Source of the DNA: Kosakonia sp. H02
Lineage (GTDB): Bacteria > Pseudomonadota > Gammaproteobacteria > Enterobacterales > Enterobacteriaceae
DNA length: 64,000 nt
Direction: 5' to 3'
Assembly (NCBI GenBank): GCA_030704225.1
Contig: CP131915.1
Coordinates: 558,001 to 622,000, forward strand
The position numbers and the translations under genes are program-made. Positions 43,054 to 51,643 of the stretch are shown here, piece after piece (position 1 is the first letter of the stretch; each line of letters begins with the position of its first letter). The notes under the pieces are model-generated. The model had not been told where the DNA came from and searched no databases. It saw only the letters and a program-made list of their open reading frames with translations.

Positions 43054-43124
43054 GATAGTTATCCTTCATTAATAAAGTTATCGGATTCAGGCATCTGCCT
43101 ACGGCTTTCTTACCGTTAACCTGA

Positions 43125-43151
43125 TTATCGACAGCCTCAGAACAACCTTTA
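43125..43151 (-). promoter_or_regulatory. Sigma-28 (FliA) promoter of fliC
   Basis: On the reverse strand TAAAGGTT, an 11-base spacer and GTCGATAA: a near match to the FliA consensus TAAAGTTT-N11-GCCGATAA. The leader to the fliC ATG is about 65 bases. It still points into the truncated gene and the antisense strand of clsA. Confidence 0.85.
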
Positions 43152-43233
43152 GAAAAAAAGATCATTTTTTTAAAGCGATAAACTGCCCGTGATTCTCCCT
43201 CTTTATTCCGCCATTGTTTTAAAAAAAACCTTC

Positions 43234-43260
43234 TAATCTTTTCGACGTCGCTGCCGATAC
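43234..43260 (+). promoter_or_regulatory. Sigma-28 (FliA) promoter of fliDST
   Basis: TAATCTTT (43234-43241), an 11-base spacer and GCCGATAC (43253-43260) on the forward strand; close to the FliA consensus. It is divergent from the fliC promoter, as in E. coli. Confidence 0.82.
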
Positions 43261-43297
43261 TCTCCACAGTGATTGTCTAAAACTGAAGGATGAAAAA

Positions 43298-44707
43298 ATG
43301 GCAAGTGTTAGTTCACTCGGCGCAGGCACAAGCTTGGATCTCAATACGTTGTATAACAATTTGCAGACAGCTGAACAGACCAAGCTGACGCCTATTACTA
43401 CTCAGCAGACATCGTATAAAGCAAAACTGACGGCCTGGGGCGTAGTACAAACCTCCCTGACCAAGCTGCAAACCGCCGCTGATGCACTGAAGAACACCTC
43501 GGCGATTGCAGGAACGAAAGTATCAAGTACCAATACGGCATTCAGTGCCGCACTGGATAACGATGCGGCGGCAGGAACGTACTCCGTTGAAGTCACCTCG
43601 CTGGCCGCATCGCAGTCATTGCTGAGCCCGAAAGTAGCCAGTAAAGACACCGATCTGGGTGATAGCAGTCTGAGTTCTCGTACCATTACTATTACGCAAC
43701 CGGGGCAAAAAGACCCGATGACCGTGACGCTGGCAAGCGATAAGACCAGCCTTGCGGATATGCGCGATGCGATTAACGCCCAACAGGGCAGCGTCACCGC
43801 CAGCATTATTAAAGCGGATGACAACAGCTATTACCTGGCGCTGACCTCACGCGACAGCGGTACAACTAACCAGATGACGATCACCACGGATGATACGGAA
43901 CTGGCGAAGTACATTAGCTATGATTCGACCAACACCGGCAGCGCCAGCAATACCATGACGCAGCAGGTTGCCGCGTCTGATGCGAAGGTGAAAATTAACG
44001 GGATTGAGATTACCCGTAGCAGCAACACCATCACCGATGCGCCGGAAGGGGTAACGCTGACGCTGGATAAGCTGACCACCAGCGCGGAAACGTTGTCAGT
44101 GACCAAAGATAATGCGCCGATGATAGCTGCGGTACAGGCGTATGTGGATGCTTACAACTCCCTGCAAACCACCATTGCCAACCAGACCAAATACACGGCG
44201 GTGGATCAGGGTAGTGACGCGCAGGACAGCTCAAACGGGGATCTGATAGGCGACGCGACGCTGCGTAACATTCAGACGCGTCTGCGCTCGCAGTTATCCA
44301 CTGTACAGTCAGACGCGGGCAGTTTTACCGTACTATCGCAACTGGGTATTACCCAGGATTTATCTGGCAAACTGACCGTTGACAGCACCAAGCTTGATAA
44401 GGCGCTGAGTGAAAAATCCGCCGACGTGGTGTCGTTTTTGTCGGGTGACGGTAAAACCACCGGCTTTGCGACCGAGACCAGCAACCTGCTGAAAGAGGTA
44501 TTAGGTACTGACGGTAGCGTACAGAACGCCACCGACGGGATTAACAAAACGCTTAAGCAGCTTGCCGACCAGTACACCTCGGTGAATGACCAGATCACGG
44601 CGACAATGGCGCGTTACAAAACACAGTTTACAAGTTTAAGTCAGTTAGTTTCTTCCCTGACCAACACAGGGAACTATCTGACTCAGCAGTTTAATGCTTT
44701 GAGTTGA
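43298..44707 (+). CDS. fliD: FliD, flagellar hook-associated protein 2 (filament cap)
   Basis: Forms the pentameric cap under which flagellin subunits are inserted. The 469-residue protein starts MASVSSLGAGTSLDLNTLYN and has the usual heptad-rich N- and C-terminal ends with a variable centre (about 80-300, rich in Ser, Thr and Asp). There is no cleavable signal, in line with export through the flagellar type III system. It is the first gene of fliDST behind a sigma-28 promoter. It is intact although fliC beside it is broken. Confidence 0.95.
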   Translation: MASVSSLGAGTSLDLNTLYNNLQTAEQTKLTPITTQQTSYKAKLTAWGVVQTSLTKLQTAADALKNTSAIAGTKVSSTNTAFSAALDNDAAAGTYSVEVTSLAASQSLLSPKVASKDTDLGDSSLSSRTITITQPGQKDPMTVTLASDKTSLADMRDAINAQQGSVTASIIKADDNSYYLALTSRDSGTTNQMTITTDDTELAKYISYDSTNTGSASNTMTQQVAASDAKVKINGIEITRSSNTITDAPEGVTLTLDKLTTSAETLSVTKDNAPMIAAVQAYVDAYNSLQTTIANQTKYTAVDQGSDAQDSSNGDLIGDATLRNIQTRLRSQLSTVQSDAGSFTVLSQLGITQDLSGKLTVDSTKLDKALSEKSADVVSFLSGDGKTTGFATETSNLLKEVLGTDGSVQNATDGINKTLKQLADQYTSVNDQITATMARYKTQFTSLSQLVSSLTNTGNYLTQQFNALS

Positions 44708-44730
44708 TAAACCATTAGTTGAGGTTGGAC

Positions 44731-45141
44731 ATGTATACGAAATCGGGAACTCAGGCTTATGCTCAGGTCGGCGTCGAAAGCGCCGTCCTGAGTGCAAGCC
44801 CACATCAACTCGTGGTGTTACTTTTTGATGGCGCGTTAAGCGCCATGAAAAAGGCCGCGATCCTGATTGAACAGGGAGATATTCCCGGTAAAGGACAGGC
44901 GCTTTCAAAGGCCATTAATATCATCACTAATGGTTTGCGCGCCGGGCTTGACCACAAAGTCGGTGGCGAGCTCGCTGCAAACCTGGACAGTCTTTATGAC
45001 TACATGACACGACGTCTTTTACAGGCAAATCTCCATAATGACCTCGCCGCCATTGATGAAGTCTCGATGTTGCTCAACAACATCGCTGACGCCTGGAAAG
45101 AGATAGGCCCCAATAATCAAAACGCGCGGGACACTTACTAA
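44731..45141 (+). CDS. fliS: FliS, flagellin-specific export chaperone
   Basis: A 136-residue helical chaperone that keeps flagellin unfolded before export. The N-terminal MYTKSGTQAYAQVGVESAVL and the LLFDGALSAMKKA helix are conserved. The ATG at 44731 gives the E. coli length; a TTG 12 bases upstream in frame is not supported. The stop overlaps the fliT ATG by one base. Its client gene, fliC, is truncated at this locus. Confidence 0.95.
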   Translation: MYTKSGTQAYAQVGVESAVLSASPHQLVVLLFDGALSAMKKAAILIEQGDIPGKGQALSKAINIITNGLRAGLDHKVGGELAANLDSLYDYMTRRLLQANLHNDLAAIDEVSMLLNNIADAWKEIGPNNQNARDTY

Positions 45142-45500
45142 TGGAAGCAAATTTCGGGTTGCTCCACCACTATCAGCAGCTGTTGGTTACCAGCCGTACC
45201 ATGCTTAGCCTCGCGAAGGAAGGGCGTTGGGATGAACTTATTGAACATGAGCTGGGGTACGTAACTTCTGTGGAGTCATTGACACAATTCCAGGATTCGA
45301 CCGATGCTGCGCCGCATATGCAGGCGCAGATCCGTCCCCTGCTCAAGCAGATTCTGGACAATGAAGTCATATTGAAACAATTGTTAAACCAGCGAATGGA
45401 CGAGCTGAGGACATTGGTTGGTCAAACTTCCCGACAACATAACCTACATTCGACATATGGACGTCTTTCTGGAAATATCCTGTTCCCCAATGAGATCTGA
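45141..45500 (+). CDS. fliT: FliT, FliD export chaperone and FlhDC antagonist
   Basis: A 119-residue helical protein. FliT binds FliD before export and, when free, inhibits the FlhD4C2 activator, linking assembly state with class 2 gene expression. Helices with heptad spacing fill most of the length. It begins on the last base of fliS. A GC hairpin lies just after it. In E. coli amyA comes next; here yedD follows directly. Confidence 0.93.
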   Translation: MEANFGLLHHYQQLLVTSRTMLSLAKEGRWDELIEHELGYVTSVESLTQFQDSTDAAPHMQAQIRPLLKQILDNEVILKQLLNQRMDELRTLVGQTSRQHNLHSTYGRLSGNILFPNEI

Positions 45501-45511
45501 CTCTCATTAGC

Positions 45512-45542
45512 GGCGGGTGCTGCGGTTTCCCCCTCACCCGCC
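45512..45542 (+). terminator. Hairpin after fliT
   Basis: Perfect 8-bp stem GGCGGGTG / CACCCGCC with a 15-base loop, 12 bases after the fliT stop and facing the yedD 3' end; T run weak. Confidence 0.45.
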
Positions 45543-45562
45543 ACGCTTTGCTCTCTTTCCTG

Positions 45563-45991
45563 TTAATTCCTGCTTTCTGATGACCCGTTGATATCCAGAC
45601 CCGCTTTTTCCAGCGCTTGCTGGCACTCTACGGTCGGGGCGTCCACGCGCTTAAGGGTCAGTCCGTCGAACTCGAGGATGTTATCTTCGCGGCTCAGGCG
45701 GTACACGTCGCGTTTTTGCGTCACGTTATAAAAGGTATCGCCATCCAGCATCAGTTTGCCCGGTACGGCAATCACCCGCTGCCACTGGCGGCAATCAAGG
45801 GTGTCACCCTGCGGCGTAACGATAAGGCTGGCTATCGCTTCCGGGCTGACCAGGCTGCTCTGCGGCCCGGCTGATTGCCAGTAACCCGCTAATCCTGCCG
45901 GTGCCGGGTGTTTGACCACCGCCTGATAATTATCCACCTGAACACAACCGCTCAGCAGCAGCATCGCGCCGAGAATCACTCGCTTTTTCAT
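45563..45991 (-). CDS. yedD: YedD, lipoprotein
   Basis: A 142-residue lipoprotein. The signal ends in the lipobox LLSGCVQV with the acylated Cys at residue 16. The mature part contains the conserved LAGYWQ-like block (here LAGYWQSAGPQSSLVSPEA) and GDTLDCRQWQRVIAVPGK, matching E. coli YedD. The function is unknown. It is convergent with fliDST and divergent from yedE. Confidence 0.92.
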   Translation of the reverse strand: MKKRVILGAMLLLSGCVQVDNYQAVVKHPAPAGLAGYWQSAGPQSSLVSPEAIASLIVTPQGDTLDCRQWQRVIAVPGKLMLDGDTFYNVTQKRDVYRLSREDNILEFDGLTLKRVDAPTVECQQALEKAGLDINGSSESRN

Positions 45992-46182
45992 TCTTTATCC
46001 TGCTCGCGAAAAGAAACGATTGTGGCATTAAAGCCCGCGCATCGCCACCCTTTCGCCTGCGCGGTTAAGTTTGATCTGCACCAGGTTTTTACCGTTTTGT
46101 GCATCGGTTTTCGCCCCCGGACGTGTATCATCCGCCTTCTTTGTAAGACTTTTCCACCTTCTGAGTTCAGAGGTTTATTCCT

Positions 46183-47391
46183 ATGTCATGGCAACATTTC
46201 AAAGACCGCTTTTTGATAACGTTCTGGTCACCTGTTCCGGCGGTTATCGCGGCGGGCATTCTCTCTACCTATTATTTTGGTATTACCGGCACTTTCTGGG
46301 CGGTCACCGGCGAATTTACCCGCTGGGGCGGTCAGCTTTTGCAGATGGCGGGCGTGCATACCGAAGAGTGGGGCTACTACAAACTTATTCATCTTGATGG
46401 CACACCGCTGACACGCATCGACGGCATGATGATTATTGGCATGTTCGGCGGCTGTTTCGCTGCCGCGCTGTGGGCCAATAATGTGAAGCTGCGTTTCCCG
46501 CACAGCCGCATCCGCATTGCCCAGGCGATTATCGGCGGTATCATTGCCGGTTTTGGCGCGCGCCTGGCGATGGGCTGCAACCTTGCAGCGTTCTTTACCG
46601 GCATTCCGCAGTTCTCCCTGCATGCGTGGTTTTTCGCTATCGCCACGGCGATTGGCTCGTGGTTTGGCGCGCGCTTCACCCTGCTGCCGCTGTTTCGTAT
46701 TCCGGTGAAAATGCAGAAAGTCTCTGCCGCCTCACCGCTGACGCAAAAGCCTTCCCAGGCGAAACGCCGTTTTCGCCTCGGTATGCTGGTGTTTGCCGGG
46801 ATGGTCGGCTGGGCGTTACTGACGGCAATGAACCAGCCGAAACTGGGGCTGGCGATGCTGTTTGGCGTTGGCTTTGGTTTGCTGATTGAGCGGGCGCAAA
46901 TCTGTTTTACCTCCGCCTTTCGCGATATGTGGATAACCGGGCGCACGATGATGGCAAAAGCAATCATCTTCGGCATGGCGGCGAGCGCCATCGGTATCTT
47001 CAGCTATGTGCAGTTGGGGATGGAAGCGAAAATCATGTGGGCCGGGCCAAACGCGGTGATTGGCGGTTTGCTGTTCGGCTTCGGGATTGTGCTGGCGGGC
47101 GGCTGTGAAACTGGCTGGATGTACCGCGCTGTTGAAGGCCAGGTACATTACTGGTGGGTCGGTCTCGGCAACGTGATTGGCTCAACTATTCTGGCGTACT
47201 TCTGGGATGACATTTCCCCGGCGCTCGCCACAAACTGGGACAAAATCAACCTGCTGAACACCTTCGGCCCGCTCGGCGGTTTGCTGGTGACCTATCTGCT
47301 GTTACTGGCCGCGTTTTTGTTTGTCGTTGGCTGGGAGAAACAGTTCTTCCGCCGCCGTGCAACTACCACCACCATTAAGGAGACCGCATGA
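46183..47391 (+). CDS. yedE: YedE, YeeE/YedE-family membrane transporter
   Basis: Polytopic membrane protein of 402 residues with about ten helices and the repeated GxRxAxGCN-type motifs of the family (GFGARLAMGCNLAAF and FGIVLAGGCETGWMYR). Relatives import thiosulfate, and YedE has been linked to selenium metabolism. The two conserved Cys suggest transfer of a sulfur or selenium species. The stop overlaps the yedF start by four bases, which implies joint function with this TusA-like protein. Confidence 0.93.
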   Translation: MSWQHFKDRFLITFWSPVPAVIAAGILSTYYFGITGTFWAVTGEFTRWGGQLLQMAGVHTEEWGYYKLIHLDGTPLTRIDGMMIIGMFGGCFAAALWANNVKLRFPHSRIRIAQAIIGGIIAGFGARLAMGCNLAAFFTGIPQFSLHAWFFAIATAIGSWFGARFTLLPLFRIPVKMQKVSAASPLTQKPSQAKRRFRLGMLVFAGMVGWALLTAMNQPKLGLAMLFGVGFGLLIERAQICFTSAFRDMWITGRTMMAKAIIFGMAASAIGIFSYVQLGMEAKIMWAGPNAVIGGLLFGFGIVLAGGCETGWMYRAVEGQVHYWWVGLGNVIGSTILAYFWDDISPALATNWDKINLLNTFGPLGGLLVTYLLLLAAFLFVVGWEKQFFRRRATTTTIKETA

Positions 47392-47618
47392 GCATAGTGC
47401 CTGATTACCGCCTCGATATGAGCGGCGAACCCTGCCCGTACCCGGCGGTGGCAACGCTTGAAGCGATGCCGCAGTTGAAAAAAGGCGAAATCCTTGAAGT
47501 GGTGAGCGATTGCCCGCAGTCGATTAACAATATTCCGCTGGATGCGCGTAACCACGGCTACACGGTGCTGGATATCCAGCAAGACGGGCCAACCATTCGC
47601 TATTTGATTCAGAAATAG
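47388..47618 (+). CDS. yedF: YedF, TusA-like sulfurtransferase-family protein
   Basis: A 76-residue TusA/SirA-family protein. The conserved Cys-Pro motif is at residues 16-17 (GEPCPYPAVATLEAM), the site that carries persulfide in TusA. It overlaps yedE by ATGA. The pair probably moves a sulfur or selenium group from transporter to a cytoplasmic acceptor; this is inference from family and linkage. A strong terminator follows. Confidence 0.93.
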   Translation: MSIVPDYRLDMSGEPCPYPAVATLEAMPQLKKGEILEVVSDCPQSINNIPLDARNHGYTVLDIQQDGPTIRYLIQK

Positions 47619-47638
47619 ACCCCGAACAGATAAACGTA

Positions 47639-47676
47639 AAAAAACCAGGGCGGATTCTTCCGGCCTGGTTTTTTTC
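47639..47676. terminator. Bidirectional terminator yedF / fliE
   Basis: Stem AAACCAGG / CCTGGTTT with a 14-base loop and strong A and T runs on the two sides (AAAAAA, TTTTTTT). It lies between convergent yedF and fliE. Confidence 0.85.
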
Positions 47677-47692
47677 GTGCTCGCGCGTCGAG

Positions 47693-48004
47693 TTACATCT
47701 GCATATTCATCACGTCCTGGTAAGCAGACACCAGTTTGTTACGCACCTGAATCCCCATTTGCAACGAGACAGATGATTTTTGCAGATCGGTCATCACGTC
47801 ATTCAGCGCCACGCCCGGCTCGCCGAGCGTAAATTTTTCTGCCTGGGTACGCGCGGCGTTTTGCGTGTCGCTGATGCGATCCAGCGCCGCATGCAGTTGC
47901 CCGGCAAAGCTGATAGTCGGTTCGCTTTCCACGCTCTGATTGCGCGCAATCCCGGCAGTTGCCTGCAACTGACTGACGACGCTCTCAATGCCCTGTATAG
48001 CCAT
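47693..48004 (-). CDS. fliE: FliE, flagellar hook-basal body junction protein
   Basis: A 103-residue protein that joins the MS ring to the proximal rod and is needed to open the export gate. The ends are helical and hydrophobic (MAIQGIESVVSQLQATAGIA; VRNKLVSAYQDVMNMQM), as expected of axial proteins. It stands alone on the reverse strand and is divergent from fliF across a 226-base gap that should contain the FlhDC-dependent promoters of both; I did not assign boxes. Confidence 0.94.
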   Translation of the reverse strand: MAIQGIESVVSQLQATAGIARNQSVESEPTISFAGQLHAALDRISDTQNAARTQAEKFTLGEPGVALNDVMTDLQKSSVSLQMGIQVRNKLVSAYQDVMNMQM

Positions 48005-48230
48005 TATTTTCCCCGGATGGTTTGATACCTGGACAAGGTTACCAGTTTGTCAATGGGATAATGGCGGTAAATAGCAGCAAAAAACCAGGTTATTTGAGGC
48101 ATAGAAAAATCCGTTTCATCAAATAATGGCATCGCCATGTTAATGGACATTTGTCGAGTTTGCCGACCCGGGAGTCTGTTTTGTTTCACAACTCAAATAA
48201 CAATACCCACCCAGAGTTACGAGGTGCGCA

Positions 48231-49940
48231 ATGAGTGCGACTGCAACAACTGCACCGCAGAATAAATCTCTTGAGTGGATCAACCGCTTACGCGCGAACC
48301 CCAAAATTCCTTTGATGGTGGCCGCAGCCGCTGCCGTTGCCATTGTTGTCGCTATGGTGCTGTGGGCGAAATCGCCTGACTATCGCACCCTTTATAGCAA
48401 CCTGTCCGATCAGGACGGCGGCGCGATTGTTACCCAGTTAACGCAGATGAATATCCCCTACCGCTTTGCTGACGGGAGCGGCGCAATTGAAGTGCCTGCC
48501 GACAAGGTGCACGAGTTGCGCCTGCGTCTCGCCCAGCAGGGTTTGCCGAAAGGCGGCGCGGCGGGCTTTGAACTGCTGGATCAGGAAAAATTCGGTATCA
48601 GTCAATTCAGCGAGCAGGTGAACTACCAGCGCGCGCTGGAAGGCGAACTGGCCCGCACCATTGAAACCCTGGGTCCGGTCAAAGGCGCGCGCGTTCACCT
48701 CGCGATGCCGAAACCTTCATTATTTGTCCGTGAACAAAAATCCCCTTCCGCGTCGGTTACTGTGAATTTGCAGCCGGGCCGTGCCCTTGATGACGGCCAG
48801 ATCAGCGCCGTGGTGCATTTAGTCTCCAGCGCCGTTGCGGGCCTGCCGCCGGGCAACGTGACCGTGGTCGATCAAAGTGGTCGTCTGCTGACGCAATCCG
48901 GCGTGGCCGGTCGTGACCTGAATGACGCGCAACTGAAATATACCGCCGACGTTGAAAGCCGTATTCAGCGACGCATTGAAGCCATCCTCGGCCCGATTGT
49001 CGGTAACGGCAACGTTCACGCGCAGGTCACCGCGCAGCTTGATTTCGCCAACAAAGAGCAGACCGAAGAGCAATACACGCCGAACGGCGGCGATCCGGCG
49101 CAGGCAGTACTGCGTTCTCGCCAGGTTAACAGCAGCGAGCAGATTGGCGGCCAGTATCCTGGCGGCGTACCGGGCGCGCTCTCGAACCAGCCGGCGCCGG
49201 CAAACACCGCGCCGATCTCAACACCGCCTGCGAACCAGCAGAATGGCCAACAAAATGCGCAGGGTCAGGCGCAGCAAGGCCAACAGACGACCAGCACCAA
49301 CACGGCGACAAGCGGCCCGCGTAATACCACGCACAACGAGACCAACAACTACGAAGTCGATCGCACCATTCGCCACACCAAAATGAACATTGGTGATATT
49401 CAGCGCCTCTCGGTTGCCGTAGTGGTGAATTACCGCACGCTGGCCGATGGCAAAACCGCCGCGCTGACGGCCGATCAACTGAAACAGATTGAAGATTTGA
49501 CCCGCGAAGCAATGGGCTACACCGAAAAACGCGGTGACAGCCTGAACGTGGTGAACTCACCGTTCAACGCCACAGATGATGTTGGTGGTCAGCTCCCGTT
49601 CTGGCAGCAACAGTCGTTTATCGACCAGTTGATCTCCGCAGGACGCTGGTTACTGGTACTGCTGGTGGCATGGCTGCTGTGGCGTAAAGCGATTCGTCCG
49701 CAACTGTTACGCCGTCAGGAAGAAGCGAAAGCGGCTCAGGAAGCGGCACAAGCGCGGGCAGAAATCGAAGAGTCCGTGGAAGTCCGCCTCAGCAAAGACG
49801 AGCAGCAACAGCAGCGCCGTTCTAACCAGCGCCTGAGCGCTGAGGTGATGAGCCAGCGTATTCGCGAAATGTCAGATAACGATCCGCGCGTCGTGGCGCT
49901 GGTCATTCGCCAGTGGATGAGTAACGAACATGAGCAATAA
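48231..49940 (+). CDS. fliF: FliF, flagellar MS-ring protein
   Basis: Builds the membrane ring that seats the basal body. The 569-residue protein has two membrane helices (about 25-45 and 460-480) around a large periplasmic part and a cytoplasmic tail that binds FliG. Between about residues 320 and 385 is a Gln/Asn/Ser/Thr-rich low-complexity insert (for example NQQNGQQNAQGQAQQ), typical of the FliF beta-collar region but long here. It overlaps fliG by 11 bases and starts the fliFGHIJK operon. Confidence 0.96.
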   Translation: MSATATTAPQNKSLEWINRLRANPKIPLMVAAAAAVAIVVAMVLWAKSPDYRTLYSNLSDQDGGAIVTQLTQMNIPYRFADGSGAIEVPADKVHELRLRLAQQGLPKGGAAGFELLDQEKFGISQFSEQVNYQRALEGELARTIETLGPVKGARVHLAMPKPSLFVREQKSPSASVTVNLQPGRALDDGQISAVVHLVSSAVAGLPPGNVTVVDQSGRLLTQSGVAGRDLNDAQLKYTADVESRIQRRIEAILGPIVGNGNVHAQVTAQLDFANKEQTEEQYTPNGGDPAQAVLRSRQVNSSEQIGGQYPGGVPGALSNQPAPANTAPISTPPANQQNGQQNAQGQAQQGQQTTSTNTATSGPRNTTHNETNNYEVDRTIRHTKMNIGDIQRLSVAVVVNYRTLADGKTAALTADQLKQIEDLTREAMGYTEKRGDSLNVVNSPFNATDDVGGQLPFWQQQSFIDQLISAGRWLLVLLVAWLLWRKAIRPQLLRRQEEAKAAQEAAQARAEIEESVEVRLSKDEQQQQRRSNQRLSAEVMSQRIREMSDNDPRVVALVIRQWMSNEHEQ

Positions 49941-50928
49941 TCTTTCCGGAACGGACAAAAGCGTCATCCTGCTGATGACCATTGGCGAAGACCGCGCGGC
50001 AGAGGTGTTTAAGCACCTCTCCGCCCGCGAAGTCCAGCACTTGAGTACCGCGATGGCTGGCGTACGTCAGATCTCCAACAAGCAGTTGATGGACGTATTG
50101 CAGGAGTTCGAGAACGAAGCAGAACAGTTCGCGGCGCTGAATATCAACGCCAACGACTACCTGCGTTCCGTGCTGGTGAAGGCACTCGGCGAAGAGCGTG
50201 CCTCCAGCCTGCTGGAAGATATTCTCGAAACACGCGATACCACCAGCGGCATCGAAACACTCAACTTTATGGAGCCGCAGAGCGCAGCCGACCTTATTCG
50301 CGACGAGCACCCGCAGATTATCGCCACCATTCTTGTGCACCTCAAACGCTCGCAGGCCGCCGATATTCTGGCGCTGTTCGATGAGCGTATGCGCCACGAT
50401 GTGATGCTGCGTATCGCCACCTTCGGCGGCGTGCAGCCTGCCGCGCTGGCAGAACTGACCGAAGTGCTGAACAACCTGCTCGACGGCCAGAACCTCAAGC
50501 GCAGCAAAATGGGCGGCGTGAGAACGGCAGCGGAAATCATCAACCTGATGAAGACCCAGCAGGAAGAAGCGGTTATTACCGCCGTTCGCGAGTTCGACGG
50601 CGAGCTGGCACAGAAAATTATCGACGAGATGTTCCTGTTCGAAAACCTGGTGGAGGTCGACGACCGCTCTATCCAGCGTCTGTTGCAGGAAGTGGATTCC
50701 GAATCCCTGCTTATCGCCCTCAAAGGCGCAGAGCCACCGTTGCGCGACAAGTTCCTGCGCAACATGTCGCAGCGTGCGGCAGATATCCTGCGCGACGACC
50801 TGGCCAACCGTGGCCCGGTACGCCTGTCCCAGGTGGAAAACGAACAGAAAGCCATTCTGCTTGTCGTTCGCCGTCTGGCGGAGACCGGCGAGATGGTAAT
50901 TGGCAGCGGCGAGGATACCTATGTCTAA
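49930..50928 (+). CDS. fliG: FliG, flagellar motor switch protein
   Basis: A 332-residue rotor protein that contacts FliF, FliM and the stator. The EHPQ motif of the middle domain is present (DEHPQIIATILVHLK). The C-terminal helix that meets MotA carries the charged stretch KFLRNMSQRAADILRDDL. The ATG at 49930 lies within the fliF end (11-base overlap); the 3' end overlaps fliH by eight bases. This packing implies coupled translation. Confidence 0.96.
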   Translation: MSNNLSGTDKSVILLMTIGEDRAAEVFKHLSAREVQHLSTAMAGVRQISNKQLMDVLQEFENEAEQFAALNINANDYLRSVLVKALGEERASSLLEDILETRDTTSGIETLNFMEPQSAADLIRDEHPQIIATILVHLKRSQAADILALFDERMRHDVMLRIATFGGVQPAALAELTEVLNNLLDGQNLKRSKMGGVRTAAEIINLMKTQQEEAVITAVREFDGELAQKIIDEMFLFENLVEVDDRSIQRLLQEVDSESLLIALKGAEPPLRDKFLRNMSQRAADILRDDLANRGPVRLSQVENEQKAILLVVRRLAETGEMVIGSGEDTYV

Positions 50929-51643
50929 CGATTTGCCGTGGAAGGTGTGGACGCCTGACGACCTGGCGTTCCCGCTGGCTGCCGAGTTCGCGCCCCTGAT
51001 GGCGCAGGAAAAACCGTCCACCCTGGTGGGCGGCGAAGATGAAGAAGACGACGAATTAACCGAACAACAAAAGCAACAGCAGCAGCTGGCGCAAATCCAG
51101 ATGCAGGCCCACGAAACCGGTTATAACGCGGGTCTTGCCGAAGGGCGTAAAGCCGGTTATGACGCCGGGTTTCAGGAAGGTCTGGCGCAGGGCATGGAAC
51201 AGGGTCTGAACCAGGCCCGCCAGCAGCAGGCGCCGATCCATGCGCGGATGCAGCAACTGGTGAGTGAATTCCAGTACACGCTGGATGCGCTGGATAGCGT
51301 TATCGCCTCACGCCTGATGCAGATGGCGCTGGAAGCCGCGCGTCAGGTGCTCGGCCATACGCCGGTGGTGGACAGCAATGCGCTTATCAAACAGATCCAG
51401 ATGCTGTTGCAACAAGAGCCGCTGTTTAGTGGCAAACCGCAGTTGCGCGTTCACCCGGACGATTTGCAGCGCGTGGAAGAGATGCTTGGCGCGACCCTCA
51501 GCCTGCACGGCTGGCGTCTGCGCGGTGACCCGACGCTGCACCAGGGCGGGTGCAAAGTCTCCGCCGATGAAGGCGATTTAGATGCAAGCGTGGCAACGCG
51601 CTGGCAGGAACTGTGCCGTCTGGCGGCACCCGGAGTCGTTTAA
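50921..51643 (+). CDS. fliH: FliH, flagellar export ATPase regulator
   Basis: A 240-residue peripheral-stalk protein that binds FliI and anchors it to the export gate. The N-terminal region has the conserved Trp residues (LPWKVWTPDDL); next is an acidic and Gln-rich stretch, a GxxxG helix (GYNAGLAEGRKAGYDAGFQE) typical of FliH, and the C-terminal ATPase-binding domain. The ATG at 50921 lies within fliG. It is slightly longer than the roughly 228 residues I recall for E. coli. Its stop shares one base with fliI. Confidence 0.94.
   Translation: MSNDLPWKVWTPDDLAFPLAAEFAPLMAQEKPSTLVGGEDEEDDELTEQQKQQQQLAQIQMQAHETGYNAGLAEGRKAGYDAGFQEGLAQGMEQGLNQARQQQAPIHARMQQLVSEFQYTLDALDSVIASRLMQMALEAARQVLGHTPVVDSNALIKQIQMLLQQEPLFSGKPQLRVHPDDLQRVEEMLGATLSLHGWRLRGDPTLHQGGCKVSADEGDLDASVATRWQELCRLAAPGVV

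Noticed and set aside
42900..43060. Hin-type site-specific inversion or IS-mediated join at the clsA-fliC junction
   Set aside because: No hix-like palindrome, terminal inverted repeat or target-site duplication is visible around the breakpoint.
43040..43267. 75-codon reverse frame in the fliC-fliD gap
   Set aside because: It covers both sigma-28 promoters and the fliC leader and has no recognisable protein pattern.
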